From: Diphasiastrum complanatum
Lineage: Eukaryota; Streptophyta; Lycopodiopsida; Lycopodiales; Lycopodiaceae
Assembly: GCA_029204225.1 (NCBI GenBank)
Contig: CM055111.1
Coordinates: 6,203,433 to 6,267,432 of the forward strand
Direction: 5' to 3'
Length of the DNA stretch: 64,000 nucleotides
Positions 9,792 through 20,169 of this stretch are shown piece by piece (within the stretch, counting starts at the first letter, position 1; every line of letters begins with the position of its first letter). A program made the translations under genes and the position numbers. The notes beneath the pieces were generated by a model. The model did not search any database. It had not been told where the DNA came from and saw only the letters and a list, made by a program, of their open reading frames with translations.

Positions 9792-10699
9792 AAATGTGTT
9801 TTACCGCATGAAGTACCCAATTTAATCATGTTTTCACATGATGGCATGGGCGGAGGACACTTATCTATAGATATTACTATTCACAAACTTTTGCAATCAA
9901 GTTGTTGGTGGCCTATGCTTCATAGGGACACAACAAATTTTATTCAGACATGTGATGTTTGCCAGCGAGCACGGCAGCCTATTCGACAGAATTATAAACC
10001 CTTGCATCCAGTTTTATCGCAAGCACCGTTTGAAAAATGGGGACTGGATTATGTTGGTCCTATTCATCCTGCCATGCAAGGATCTCAAGCTCGATACATT
10101 ATCGTAGCAACTGATTATATGACCAAGTAGGTTGAAGCCAAAGCTGTTGAAATTGCTGATGCGAAATCTACAGCCAAGTTTCTATATGAAAATATTATAA
10201 TCAGATTTGGATGTCCAATTGAGATTGTCAGTGACTAGGGTACACACTTTGTTAATCAAACAATAAAGTGTTTACTGGAAGATTTGTTGTGATACACAAA
10301 TTTAGTACTCCCTACTATCCCAGAGGGAATGGCCAAGCTGAATCTTCCAATAAGATTCTCTGCACCATTATGACAAAGACAATTGAAGCGAGTCGGTCTG
10401 ATTGGGAACATAAACTGTATGCAGCGTTATGGACATTCAAAATCGCTTACAAAAATAGTACAAATCAAACACCTTTTCAACTAGTTTATGGTCAAGATGC
10501 TATCATGTCAATTGAATTTTTAAATTCATCTTTATGCATAGCAGCAACAGAACGATTAAATGATGATAAGTCTTTTCAACTCCATCATGAAGCGTTGCAC
10601 AAATTATGTGAAACCCAATCGATGGCAGTTCATGTGTTAGCAGTAGAAAAACCCACCGCGAGGCATGGCACGATCGTCGATTGCAAAAAAAAGATCTGA
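9792..10699 (+). pseudogene. Gypsy integrase
   Basis: The HHCC zinc domain has HDGMGGGHLS and TCDVCQRARQ. The DDE core has GLDYVGPIHPAMQGSQARYI (first Asp), IVSD followed by TAG (10236-10238) and GTHFVN (second Asp; family context is SDQGTHF), and YYPRGNGQAESSNK (catalytic Glu) after a frameshift near 10,265. TAG at 10128-10130 replaces the Trp of the usual TKWVEA. The C-terminal part (SDWEHKLYAALWTFKIAYKN, then TPFQLVYGQDA) is intact to TGA 10697-10699. After that TGA the same frame stays open, so the extra region downstream may once have been fused to integrase. Confidence 0.85.
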
Positions 10700-12080
10700 A
10701 AGCCTGCACCCTTTGAACTCCAATCCCCTAAAAGAGGGTTCGAACAAATCCATGACACTACTGTCGGTGTTGAAGATTCAAGCCAACAACCTCACACTGA
10801 AGATAGTCTAGCCAGACTTCGGGTCGACCAAGATATGAAATCATCGAATCAGTTCAACACCACCGTTCCTGAGGGTTTTGAGAAAGAAGATATTTTTGAA
10901 GAAGAAGAAGTATTGGCACCTATTCCACGCCAATCAATGATAGTATCATCAGGTCCTCCTGCTGCTGCCGCCTCCACGATAGTAGATTCTGGTGATGCTC
11001 TTGGTTTGGTCTCAAGCCTTGCACAAGTGATCCAATCTATGCTTGACAAGAAAAAAAAAATGGAGCAGATATGGGATCAGAAAACACTCGGATCAGCCAG
11101 AAGATTGTCTGGATCGAGAGTTAAAAATTGGCAAGCAGCATGACGACAAATCTAAAGCTGAAAAGAAGCTGGCACAACAACATGCTGATTGCCTTGAAGG
11201 ATATGTCAGTTTTCTACAAAACGCCCTGACAACCGCATAGGATCAGGTGGATAAGGTCGTGCAGGATGCAAAACAACAGGTGCAACTGTTGAAGGGTCAA
11301 TTGTAGATGGCGGAGTAGGATCGCACACGTCTTCAAGGTGAATTGGATGCGACCACCCTTGAGTGTGATGCGTATCTTCAGACGCAAATACCAGATCATC
11401 CGGTTACACCGACGGAGATCGCGTATTTGTTCAAGAAAGTGGAAACATACAAAGTGGCCCTTCAGGGATTTCAAGGCCACTTTGACAGGTTCAAAGGAGC
11501 AGCTTCAACTGAGTTGGCCAAGGCTAAAGAAACCATAAGCGCCTATGAAAAAGCAACTGCTCAAGTGTTGGAAGCTGAACCACAAATCTCCGTACCGGTC
11601 ATGCCGCAATTCTCCCCTACGCGCCAAGAAGATGTACCAATGGATACAGAGTTAGATTTGGGCATGGACCAGGGGGGAGCTCCAGATATAGAAGAACAAC
11701 CGCCAATTTTACTGGCAGTACAAGCGGGTCCATCCTCATCAAGGACCACACCTCTATTCAGAAGGCCCATCAGCGTTTAGGACCAGATCCAGAGCTTCCT
11801 ATCGCAACATCCACATGAGTCCTCACGTGGGGGTTGGGTTCTGAAGTTTAAGACCTCCGAGATAGAGGCCGACAAAGATTTGGACAAAATATTTGCATTG
11901 GGAGAGTAGTTGGCATGGAGAATTACCGTTTTTGAGAAAACTCCGGAATCAATCAGGAGTTACGTCGCCAGCTCTCGCCAATTGCGGGTCGATCCTTATT
12001 ATGTGCCAATGTCGAGCATGAATAAATGGAAAGATTTGGGATTGGCTATGGACAAAATCACCATCCATATGCCCAATTGA
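10700..12080 (+). pseudogene. Extra post-integrase region: acidic, coiled-coil-like protein
   Basis: Downstream of integrase in the same frame comes KPAPFELQSPKRGFEQIHDT, then an acidic segment (FEKEDIFEEEEVLAPIP). A shift at the A-run near 11,050 moves to one frame that runs to TGA 12078-12080. It holds helical, coiled-coil-like sequence (DDKSKAEKKLAQQHADCLEG, DQVDKVVQDAKQQVQLLKGQ), a Pro/Ser-rich segment and a structured end (VASSRQLRVDPYYVPMSSMN). All five internal stops are TAG (11238, 11304, 11316, 11778, 11907), each compatible with an original CAG Gln. I recognise no family. The position fits the accessory or envelope-like ORFs of some plant gypsy lineages, but no signal peptide or transmembrane segment is evident. 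Confidence 0.55.
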
Positions 12081-12097
12081 TCAATCATCCATCAGCC

Positions 12098-12544
12098 CTA
12101 TAGCTGGACAATTTCAGTGGACTTCCACTGGGCTTTACAAGCGTACCAGAGAGAGTATGTCCACTCTCCAGATCCAACGATGTGACAATCGGCACTATTT
12201 GCAAAAGATCTAACTTTGTTGGCATCAGTGACAACCAGATGAGACGATTGTCTCCCTCCTCTAGCATTCGATCCAAATAAGCCGATGGCCTCCGAGAATA
12301 TCAAAGATCAGCTGCCGGTTGCTCGTTTATACTTTCGTGCAGAAATGATGGGAGGCTCCTGGGAATCACGCTTCACATCATGGACAACCTCATGGTTTAT
12401 AAAGCATGCTGTCCAAAAAGCATCAATGTGTTCCTCGGCACTCTCAGAGGGGAGCCCATGGAACTCTGGTGTAGATCCGCTTAGTGTGGGTAGTGCGCCC
12501 ACGGTCAGGGGCACCACGATCGGTTTTGTGGGACGTCTTGCCAT
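12098..12544 (-). pseudogene. Gypsy gag capsid start of a second element (minus strand)
   Basis: The ATG at 12544 opens MARRPTKPIVVPLTVGALPT, then LSGSTPEFHGLPSESAEEHI and DAFWTACFINHEVVHDV. The PxFxG, residues, H-I pattern is typical of the start of a Ty3 gag capsid. One TGA near 12307 interrupts, after which the same frame stays open to about 12,098 without recognisable motifs. It lies downstream, in minus-strand terms, of a separate zinc-finger ORF (13055-12717) and a primer site (13402-13379), so this appears to be the 5' portion of an element whose pol is missing, cut off by the plus-strand gypsy. Confidence 0.55.
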
Positions 12545-12716
12545 GGTACCTACCCGAGTGATTTCAAAAAAGTACCTTAATTGGTCATGCGCAATCGATC
12601 TATCCTACCGCATCTTAGCTATTCTTCTAGGCCTGATCCTACTATTTACTAAGCTGAATCTGTTTTGATCAGAGTTTGCATGGGTCTAATCTTGGTTGTG
12701 TGTTTCGTGTGCATTT

Positions 12717-13055
12717 TCAACAACATTCTTCCAGGTGGCCATGTTTCCTACAATACCCATATACAGTGGTGGGACAGTTCCTGTTCACATGATCCCCTTG
12801 GCAGAACCGACAACCATGCCTAGTGGGTGTAGATGGCCTTTGGTTAACTAAGTTCAGCTGGCATTTAAATTGTCCTTCTACAGCCAGCGCTGATACCCTC
12901 TCATTCATATGTAAGATGCTATCTCTTAACTCTTTGACTAGTTCTCTTGCTTCATCATTAGGATCTCTAGGAGATTCCAATAAAGCTTCTCGTCTCCGTA
13001 CTAATCCCCATAACCAAGACAAAAATTCAACTGTTTTCAAATAGAGGGTCCCCAT
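12717..13055 (-). pseudogene. CCHC zinc-finger ORF upstream of gag
   Basis: A 112-residue minus-strand ORF. It starts MGTLYLKTVEFLSWLWGLVR, has a helical acidic/basic middle (SPRDPNDEARELVKELRDSI) and ends with a CCHC-type box CRFCQGDHVNRNC plus a second box YGYCRKHGHLEEC in which the first Cys seems to be Tyr. The ORF lies between a primer site and the capsid-like ORF, which reverses the usual order of capsid then knuckle. It may be a separate leader ORF, or the order may be scrambled by rearrangement. Confidence 0.5.
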
Positions 13056-13378
13056 CTGGCTTGATTACTTGGGCATGTAACAAGGTTGGATGTGCGGCTG
13101 ACGGTATTCTAAACAGCATGCCCGTAATAGTGACAAGGTGGTAGAATGTATACTCTGTGTGTGGAATCAGCACACATCACTGTGAGATGCTAACCACTTG
13201 ATTGTAATAGTGGCTTTCTGAAACTAGTAGCTTGCCCAGACATGCTAGTGTGCGCCTGGCGTGCTATAAGTATATGACAATAGTCAACAATACTCGCCAG
13301 GGTCTAGGACTAGAATGAAATCTGGTCATGAGTCTATGGGTGAATAACTTCCACTCCAAGCGATGATTAAGTTTTTAA

Positions 13379-13402
13379 GTTCGGCTCCCGGCAGACGCAC
13401 CA
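13379..13402 (-). promoter_or_regulatory. Retrotransposon primer-binding site, tRNA not identified
   Basis: On the plus strand GGCTCCCGGCAGACGCACCA (13383-13402) reads like the T-arm and acceptor end of a tRNA finishing in CCA. On the minus strand it is TGGTGCGTCTGCCGGG, a primer site. One base later the plus strand begins TGATAGG (13404), a plausible LTR terminus. The acceptor sequence is neither initiator Met nor Asp; I did not identify the tRNA. Confidence 0.6.
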
Positions 13403-13547
13403 ATGATAGGCGTCTGACGGGTCAAATAACATAAGCAACCCACAAATGGCTAATCCGTACAGTTCACAGTCCTACGTATAGATTATCGCCTTTCAAAAAA
13501 TAGCCCATGCTAAGGTTCTACCTCTCGGCAGACGCACCAATGATAGG
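13389..13547. repeat. 22-bp repeat spanning primer site and LTR edge (13389-13410, 13526-13547)
   Basis: Both copies read CGGCAGACGCACCAATGATA plus GG. They cover the end of the primer site and the first 7 bases of the LTR, 137 bp apart. A repeated LTR/primer boundary suggests a tandem duplication or a recombination product of two element copies. Confidence 0.85.
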
Positions 13548-14895
13548 GAAAAATTTCCGGCGGGGGATTGGTCTCGTCAGAAAGCCCTACAGGAGAAGGG
13601 CCCACACTGCCCTTACGTGAGTGATTGAGGAATGCAGCTTCCAATCTCGAAGGCCGTCTCAATCACTCCGTGCTCCCCAGCCGATGAGGGTTTTCTAGGC
13701 CCCCACAAGCACGACTGCAGGGAGGTGTAATTGCAATCTCAGTCCTATCGGTCTTGAGGCCTAGACTTCTCGTCCTCTAGATCGTCCACTCCTCTATGCT
13801 GAGGAAAGTTGTTCAGCGCACTCCCCATCCTAGGTCTCTAGAGGAACCTACTGTTATCAAGATGAGGTCATATGTATAACTTAGAGTACGATTCCGGGTG
13901 GTATTGCCTATGCCAGTGTCTTTGGTACTTCACAATGGTCAAGATTCATGGGTAGAGGTCACACGAGTGTAACTACCTACAAATTCTATAGAGATTTCCG
14001 TAGGGGTACTCAATTAACAATCATAGGTCAAATGAAATGAAGTCATCGATTGTCGGGTAATTTCTGTATTTGTCACTAAAGTGTTCAACCAGTCAGGGTG
14101 AAATAAGCAAACAGTTATCAGATGACTATGCTATCATATATCATGATTAGTTCCGTGTAGTGTGAGGGTGCCAATTATACACGCCACCTTGTTTGATAGG
14201 CGGTGGTATTTTGCCAAACGTCAGGCCTAGGTATTTTGCTAGGCAGTTCCAACGATGGAGGTGACTATGATGACCCCTAACCGAGGTGGTGTATTTCAAC
14301 CACGTACGGTGACGGCCCGCTCTTGTATTTCAAAGAGGTTGGGCCAGTGACTTAAGTACACACAAAAACATCTCATTTCCAAATACAACATCAAACTGAG
14401 TATTATAACCTAAGCATAATGTGCGTAGAGATTCCAACCTTCGATAACTGTGAGCATACTATGAATAAACACAACTAGCATGCCATCTAATTTGATCATT
14501 ATTAAGCAGGCTCATACCAAAGAACGGAGTCAAACCAAACTCGAGGTATATTATACTTGCAATGCTAACGACAAGTAAACCATAAAGTAGAGCCTCATAA
14601 CCCAAAAATCACAAAGGAATTGACTAGCAAAACCACACATCAAGAATTTCCAGAAATATACCTTGTGTGTGTGGGGGAAGAACCGGTTTGCCAAATTGAA
14701 GCCCCAAGTCACGAACTCGAATTTATCCTTCCGCAGGTTGGGCTCTGCTACATTGCGCTCAGGGAGATTATCATACTATTGTGCTGCATCCAAAATCGTC
14801 GCACTGGAATGCCCGAGATCAATGCTCAGAGGAAGAACGAGCCGACGTAGACAAATCAAGCCCAGGTAGAGCTTCAGTGGAGGGCACCATTGTCA
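13404..14895 (-). repeat. Putative gypsy LTR (limits uncertain)
   Basis: The segment starts TGATAGG just after the primer site and may end near 14,895 at GCACCATTGTCA, giving TGA...TCA ends. It contains no convincing ORF. No second LTR is present in the window for comparison, so the outer limit is a guess. Confidence 0.3.
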
Positions 14896-15687
14896 GATCT
14901 TAGCAGTGAGTGCTGATCACTGCAGCCAGAGATCAAGCGATAATGAATAGATGGGGAACACTCTTCAGTAGCGGTGGAGCAGGTTGCTCTGCAGCTCTTC
15001 AAGACATCAAATCGTGGGGGAGGTAGCTTGACTGCTTAACGAGATGATCATCCATTACTGCGCACAGTAGCGCAGGTATGGCTTGTATTTGAGGCAGCAG
15101 GTCACTGTAAGGCTAGACAGCAGACTTAAAATGTGCATCTTGGAATTACTTGCTCAGAGGTTAATCATACCTCCTGCCCTGATAGCAGTAACCGTAGGGG
15201 AAACGTCCCGACAACCTCTGTCATCGCCTTTGGGGAAAAACGCAGCTGGTCCAGTGGATAAATCGTGGGATAGTGCGATTGCCAGCAAAAAGTTAAAACT
15301 TTGCGTGTTCATGATATAAGGACAAGTATTGGACCAAATATTTGACACCATAGTTATTGTTTCAGTTCACTTATTTTTCAGCCAAAAGCCTTTCAATCGT
15401 GTATAATATGGATGTTGGTTAGAGCTCACTATTATTTTTTTGAAAGGTGATACATTTTGATATTGGAATAAAACCTATAAGCTCTTGCCTAGTTTACAGT
15501 TTCAAATGTCGGTCTAAGCTTATATATCCACTCATGTGAAACTTTTTCCTAGTAATTATGTCACACTCATGCTATATGGTTCTGAATACAATAGGAGTGA
15601 TGGACATCCTTTATGTAGACATTATGAGAGGAATCTAAAATATATGGTTTACATTTAAATGCATGTTCTATAATAGAGAGAGAAGAG
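14896..15687. other. Spacer without recognised genes
   Basis: The first 200 bases hold a short inverted sequence around GCAGTGAGTGCTGATCACTGC. The rest is AT-rich. No motif-bearing ORF. Confidence 0.5.
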
Positions 15688-15968
15688 ATGGGCGAAGTGG
15701 TGAGATATAGAGATTACAAATACATTGATGGAAAACTACGTGAGTTTGAAAATATAGCAAAATTTATTAGGTTTTCCTAGTATAACAAATTGTATTCTTG
15801 AAGAGCGGTAACAATAACATGAAAGATTGTTTCACTAGATTCGTTAAAGGTACTTATTTGATAGTTTGTGCTTGCAAATCATTGCAGGCTGGAGAATTAT
15901 TTATTAGTTACGATTATAGTCGTCCTTTGCCATATATTATACAAAATGTAACGAATTCTACTTCATAA
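15688..15968 (+). pseudogene. Fragment of a SET-domain (lysine methyltransferase) gene, frameshifted
   Basis: Two adjacent frames together resemble the C-terminal half of a SET domain. From ATG 15688: YIDGKLREFENIAKFIRFS, then TAG at 15778, matching the SET pattern of IDxxxxxNxARFINHS. From 15786: CACKSLQAGELFISYDYSRP, matching the final SET motif (I-x-AGEELxxDY), ending at TAA 15966. The middle frame in between reads SITNCILEE, like the PNC element. SET proteins methylate lysines, usually of histones. The cofactor half and any flanking domains are absent and two frameshifts are needed, so this is a relic or captured fragment. The match is by motif only. Confidence 0.55.
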
Positions 15969-16730
15969 TGTCACGGAAGCGAGATGGTTTCATTTTTCCT
16001 CGTCGTCTTCTTATTCGCGAACAATTTTGTGTCTTTGAATTTTCTCTTTGTGTGGAAGTTGCTTACAGGATCTTAGACACACGACTACACATCACAGAAC
16101 ACATTCTATTCTAGCAATCAAGACAAAATGACAGCACAAGACAGGGAGATGCACGAAAATAGAGCGACTATATTATCAGTTTAGTTTTTAGAGCGAGATC
16201 GTCAGTGTCTCGCCGCTCGTTGGCCAAATGACACTCTGCTCTTTCGCTGTGTTCTGCTCGTTGGTAGACTTTCATGCATAGCTATAGTTTCTAGTATTTT
16301 TCTGCTCTACTTGCTACCTCTCTCTCTCTCTCTGTCTCTTACAAATCCTTCTATTCAAATTATTTTTCACATTGTTTTTTTTATGATCCAGAGAGGATCG
16401 GTTATACCTCCACAGTGTGGAGTTTACAAGATGGCTAAATGTAGAATCACAAGACTAGTTAATGCCAATCAACTAGTTAGTTAGTATCTGTCGTTGACAC
16501 TCGTTTCAGCTGGGCGTGGAGTCTATGACTCCAAGCCCGTTGAGCTGCCAATTGGCAGCGGGAAAGATTCCTCTTCGTTTATTTCGTAATCTCCCGCTTG
16601 CTTTCGTTCTTTTCGTCTCTTTCGTAGTTTTTCATTCTGGCATCCCTTTGCAGTTTGCGGTCCTGGAGGTGTGTCTGCAATTCATGAATTGTTCGTGCTT
16701 CGAGTCAAGGGACGTTGACTGTCGCGAATT
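15969..16730. other. Spacer with short CT tract
   Basis: AT-rich, no recognised coding sequence. CT repeats at about 16316-16340. Part of 16,380-16,500 could be an LTR edge of the minus-strand copia, but no primer site or second copy supports that. Confidence 0.4.
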
Positions 16731-16812
16731 GTTCTCGTTTGACCTTTGTTTCTTGTTCGTGCTGCGACAAAGTTGCAAGAGTTTACCATTTCATGAAGAT
16801 TTCTTCCTCTAG

Positions 16813-17510
16813 ATCTCCATGGAGAAAGGCTGTTTTCACGTCAATCTGGTGAATTTTCTGTGTGGCATATGCAAGGAGTAGCCTTATGTTTGTCATCTTG
16901 ACAATGGGCGAATATGTGTCGAAATAATCGACACCATATCTCTGTTGTAGCCTATCGCGACAAACCTGGCTTTGTAGCGGCCAATGGTGCTATCTGATTT
17001 CATCTTTTTCTTATACACCCACTTGCAGTCGACTATCTTTCTGTTTTTTGGCAGTGGCTCTAATGTCCATGCCTCGTTTTGCCTCATCGACTCAATCTCC
17101 TCTAACATTGCCTGCTTCCAGAATTCTCTCTCTGGACTCTGGATAGCTTCTTGATATGTTGCTAGCTCTTCTGTGAAGCTGCAGTATTCAAACTGCATGT
17201 CTTCGCTCCATTGCAGATTGTCAGAGTAGTGGTCTGGAGGTCTTCTTTGTCTTGTTGACCTTCGAGGTTCGTTTCGTCGCTGCTCGAACATTTCTTATTC
17301 GTGGGGTTGATCCTCTGCCTCCTGCTGCTCTAGAGTCTGCGGCTCTGCATTTTGATTTGATGTGTGTTCTCGATCTCCCTCTTGAACAGGCAGCAGTGTG
17401 AAGATCTCATGGCCTCTTTCGTCTTTCAGTCCAGGGAATGTGGACTCATCGAACTTCACATCTCTTCTCGAAACAACCTTCTTTGTGGTTGAGTTGTAGA
17501 GCCTATACAC
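16813..17510 (-). pseudogene. Copia integrase-RT linker and RT N-terminal part
   Basis: The linker (VKFDESTFPGLKDERGHEIF) leads to RRSTRQRRPPDHYSDNL and the RT opening EFWKQAMLEEIESMRQNEAW, VDCKWVYKKKMKSDSTIGRY and KARFVAIGY. After a frameshift it reads VDYFDTYSPIVKMTNIRLLL and ends at QIDVKTAFLHGD, which includes the motif A Asp. The rest of RT (YVDD) and RNase H are missing. Confidence 0.85.
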
Positions 17511-18300
17511 ATGTGTTTCTTTGAGTAGCCGACCATGATTGTTTGCTCAGATTTGTCATCGAGCTTGCTTCTTTTTTCTTTGGGAGTGTGCTTGTATGCT
17601 GCACATCCAAACACGCATACATATGACAGATCAGGCTTTCTGCCCGTCCACATTTCGTATGGTGTTTTGTTTTCCAGTGATGTCATTGTAGATTTGTTCT
17701 GCAGGTGTACAGCTGTAGCTATTGCCTCAGCCCAGAATTGACCTAGCAATTGAGCCTGTGCGATCATGCATCTAGCTTCCTCGACCAGCATTCTGTTTCT
17801 TCTTTCTGCCACGCCATTGTATTCTGGTGTGTATGCAGGAGTGAACTGGTGTTCTTCACAGAATCTTGAGAATTCTATGCTTTTGTATTCACCTCTGTTG
17901 TTAGATCTAAGGATCTGTATCATTTTCGAGGTGTGTCGCTCTGCAAATGCCACGAACTTCTTGAAGGAATCAAACACTTCGTATTTCTTCTTCAAGTAGT
18001 AGATTGTGGTCATCCGGTTGTAACCATCTATGAATGTCAGAAAGTATCTCAAACTTGAGAGCGAATCCATCTTCATCGGTCCACAGACATCAGAGTGGAC
18101 GAGCTCAAGAACCTCCTTGGCTCTTCTTCTCTCATACGTGAATAGATTTTGATGTTGCTTGCCTTTTTGACAGGCTTCGTAGAGCTCAGTTTCGAGCTTT
18201 GAAATCTCGAGACCTGTGACAATGTCTTTTTAGCTCATGTTTTACAGGCTCCACATGTTCAGATGATACATTCTCCTATGCCAGAGTTGATCTTCATTTT
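17456..18300 (-). pseudogene. Copia GAG-pre-integrase and integrase, catalytic Asp changed
   Basis: The zinc-binding part reads LWHRRMYHLNMWSL and YEACQKGKQ, where the first Cys of the CxxC pair has become Tyr. The core has HSDVCGPMKMDS (first Asp), FLTFIDGYNRMT, then LRSNNRGEYKS, where family context is LRSDNGGEY, so the second catalytic Asp is Asn. The catalytic Glu is in YTPEYNGVAERRNRMLVEEA. The long 206-residue ORF (18076-17456) is otherwise undamaged, so the domain looks young but inactive. It ends at KLDDKSEQTIMVGYS and shifts frame into VYRLYNSTTKKVVSRRDVKF. Confidence 0.85.
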
Positions 18301-18540
18301 CTGAAGCATTTAATATGCTATCAGAGTTGTTGATTATTTTAGCCTGGTAGAGGTTTTTCCTTCTTTGCATCCGACCGTTAGCAACTTGTTTGTCGTCTTC
18401 TCGATCATACGACAAGTGTTGCCGTCGAACAAAACTTGAATGCCTAGGTCTGTCATCTTGGAGACAAATAGCAGATCTTTTTTGAGTGAGGGCACATAAA
18501 GTGTTCCTGGTAGCTCCGCTTGGCCTGATAGTGTTCGCAG

Positions 18541-18729
18541 CTATAGAGTGCCGATGCCTTTGACATCGTGTCTACTCCCATCACGTAGAATCACTGCTCT
18601 GTTGTTTTCGAGTTCGCGAAAGTCGATCAAGACCTTCTTGTTGTAGGTCATGTGAGATGTTGCTCCTGAATCAATGACTACATCGTAGTCGTGTTCAGAG
18701 TAGCTTGTTGAAGCTTCATCGAGTATCAT
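18541..18729 (-). pseudogene. Copia protease
   Basis: Minus-strand ORF with the retropepsin active site DVVIDSGATSHMTYNKKVLI and the following RELENNRAVILRDGSRHDVK and GIGTL, the standard copia protease layout. It sits between the zinc knuckle (18.9 kb) and the GAG-pre-integrase region (18.3 kb), in a different frame from each, so indels separate the domains. It would cleave the gag-pol polyprotein if expressed. Confidence 0.8.
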
Positions 18730-19509
18730 GAAAGCTTCGTCACCTTTGTCAGCATTCTTGATGACTCTGCAACGTTTGCCTTTTTAGCTTTGTTCTTTTT
18801 TTTTTGGGTTGAATCTGCAATCGTATGCAGAATGTCCTTTCTTGTTGTACTGCATGCAAGCCTATTGTTGGATTGAACCAACATTTGTTGGCCGTATGGC
18901 CTGGTTTGTGGCAGTGATCGCAGAAAGAAGATTGTTCTCGTTCGACCTTCGTTTCTTGTTCGTGTTGCGACAAAGTTGCAGGAGTTCACCATTTCTTACA
19001 CATAATTGAATGACATAACTTTTGCTATCCAATGTCTTTTAAAATGCATTTCTATAATTTATATTTTTGGTATGAAATTATTACGATGTTTAGTAATAAA
19101 ATTGTATTGATAATTTTTTTCCCATAAGCTATATGATTATGAATCATAGTTATATAGTTGTCATTGTGTTTTTACCATCATTTTTCATCGTGTATATTGT
19201 CTTTTTATTTTAACATGTATTATATGTTATATGATATTTTTAACATTTATAATATTAGCTGATAATCTGATATGAAAAGAATGTAAAAATAATTTAGGCG
19301 TCAAAGATAGCCATACATTTCTCTTTATAATGATGTTTGTGTAAGAGGAGTAAGAGTTAATTTCATTCAACAAGAATGCAAAAAGATGTAGTACAGTAGC
19401 GAATCTATATAATAAAGTTGTAGTAGCAACGATCAGACCACAATACAATTGCACTGATAAGTGTATGATTCTACTCACATATTCAAAACAATTGTTAAAG
19501 TTCTGAATA

Positions 19510-19609
<100 letters not shown>

Positions 19610-19823
19610 GTAACTTGAGGAGTCAGCTATTGAAAGACCCGTTTTGGTCGTTTGATCTCTGTTTGATTATCCTCTAATGCTTTCTAATCTCTCTATTCAA
19701 TTCAATCGCTCATTTACATATATACCAACTAGAAGATCTTGCATTATTCTAGCTTGACATTTACAAGATCGCTTAACAGCTGATTAGAACAGTTGTTATT
19801 GGAACGTGAAGACGTAGGCAGCC

Positions 19824-19954
19824 TGTGTGGAATCCTGTGTATTTCTGCAGAGTGTCGCATTTTTCATCTGTGTAGAATCCCATGTAAAACTACAGTGTCG
19901 GGTTTTTCGCCTGTGTAGAATCTCGTGTAAAACTGCAGTGTTGGGCTTTTCGCA
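19824..19954. repeat. Three-unit 43-45-bp tandem repeat
   Basis: Units at 19824-19868 (45 bp), 19869-19911 (43 bp) and 19912-19954 (43 bp), each opening TGTGTRGAATC, then a CTGCAG/CTACAG segment and an AGTGTCG or AGTGTTG core, closing in TTTTTC. A degenerate echo lies near 20,040. A related TGTCGCATTTTTC motif recurs near 40,045 and 44,697. Confidence 0.85.
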
Positions 19955-20169
19955 TTTTTTCCAAGGCAATGTCACATTTCTGGAAGTGTTTGAAATGGCC
20001 TAAAAACTGAATTAACACAAGTGTCGCAAAAATAAAGGCGACAGTGTCGGGGTTTTTGCCAGTCTAGAAAATTGTGAAGAAAAATACAAATTGTAGCGAC
20101 AATCAGCCTAAAAATGCAGACTGTTGAAAACAGTTCATTTTCTATAGGTTTCATTTGAGAGAGTAAAAA

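Larger units (their letters stand above)
6164..12080 (+). mobile_element. Ty3/gypsy element, long but decayed, 5' end lost
   Basis: A nearly complete non-chromovirus gypsy internal region in the order gag (two zinc knuckles), protease, Lys/Ser-rich linker, RT, RNase H, integrase, then an extra region to 12,080. Neither LTR nor the primer site is visible. The 5' side abuts copia RNase H at about 6085-6160, and minus-strand gypsy sequence of another element starts after 12,080. The gypsy on the minus strand at 45.2-47.2 kb is a second copy of the same family (shared LDKGKGK linker and YTLDDVV segment), and that copy keeps a tRNA-Asp-type primer site. Decay includes an RT deletion at about 8628, a frameshift inside YxDD at 8791-8801, and many C-to-T-type stops. 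No chromodomain is recognisable after the integrase. Confidence 0.85.
16733..18992 (-). mobile_element. Ty1/copia element: gag end, protease, integrase, RT start
   Basis: On the minus strand the order is gag zinc knuckle (CDHCHKPGHTANKC, about 18910-18869), protease (18729-18541), GAG-pre-integrase and integrase (about 18300-17456), linker and the first part of RT (17510-16813). After RT motif YATQKIHQIDVKTAFLHGD the sequence reads EEEIFMK and then joins, at about 16795, a second copy of the gag segment just upstream of the knuckle (16733-16795 matches about 18927-18990). The element is therefore an internal rearrangement, not a simple truncation. No LTRs were found. Same family as the fragment at 1.8-2.7 kb. 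Confidence 0.85.

Noticed and set aside
1-12080. Reassignment of TAG to Gln (as in some green algae and ciliates)
   Set aside because: LC8 ends in TAG at the exact family C-terminus (LLFKSG), and TAA and TGA stops of the same C-to-T type also occur. Mutation of methylated transposons explains the pattern better.
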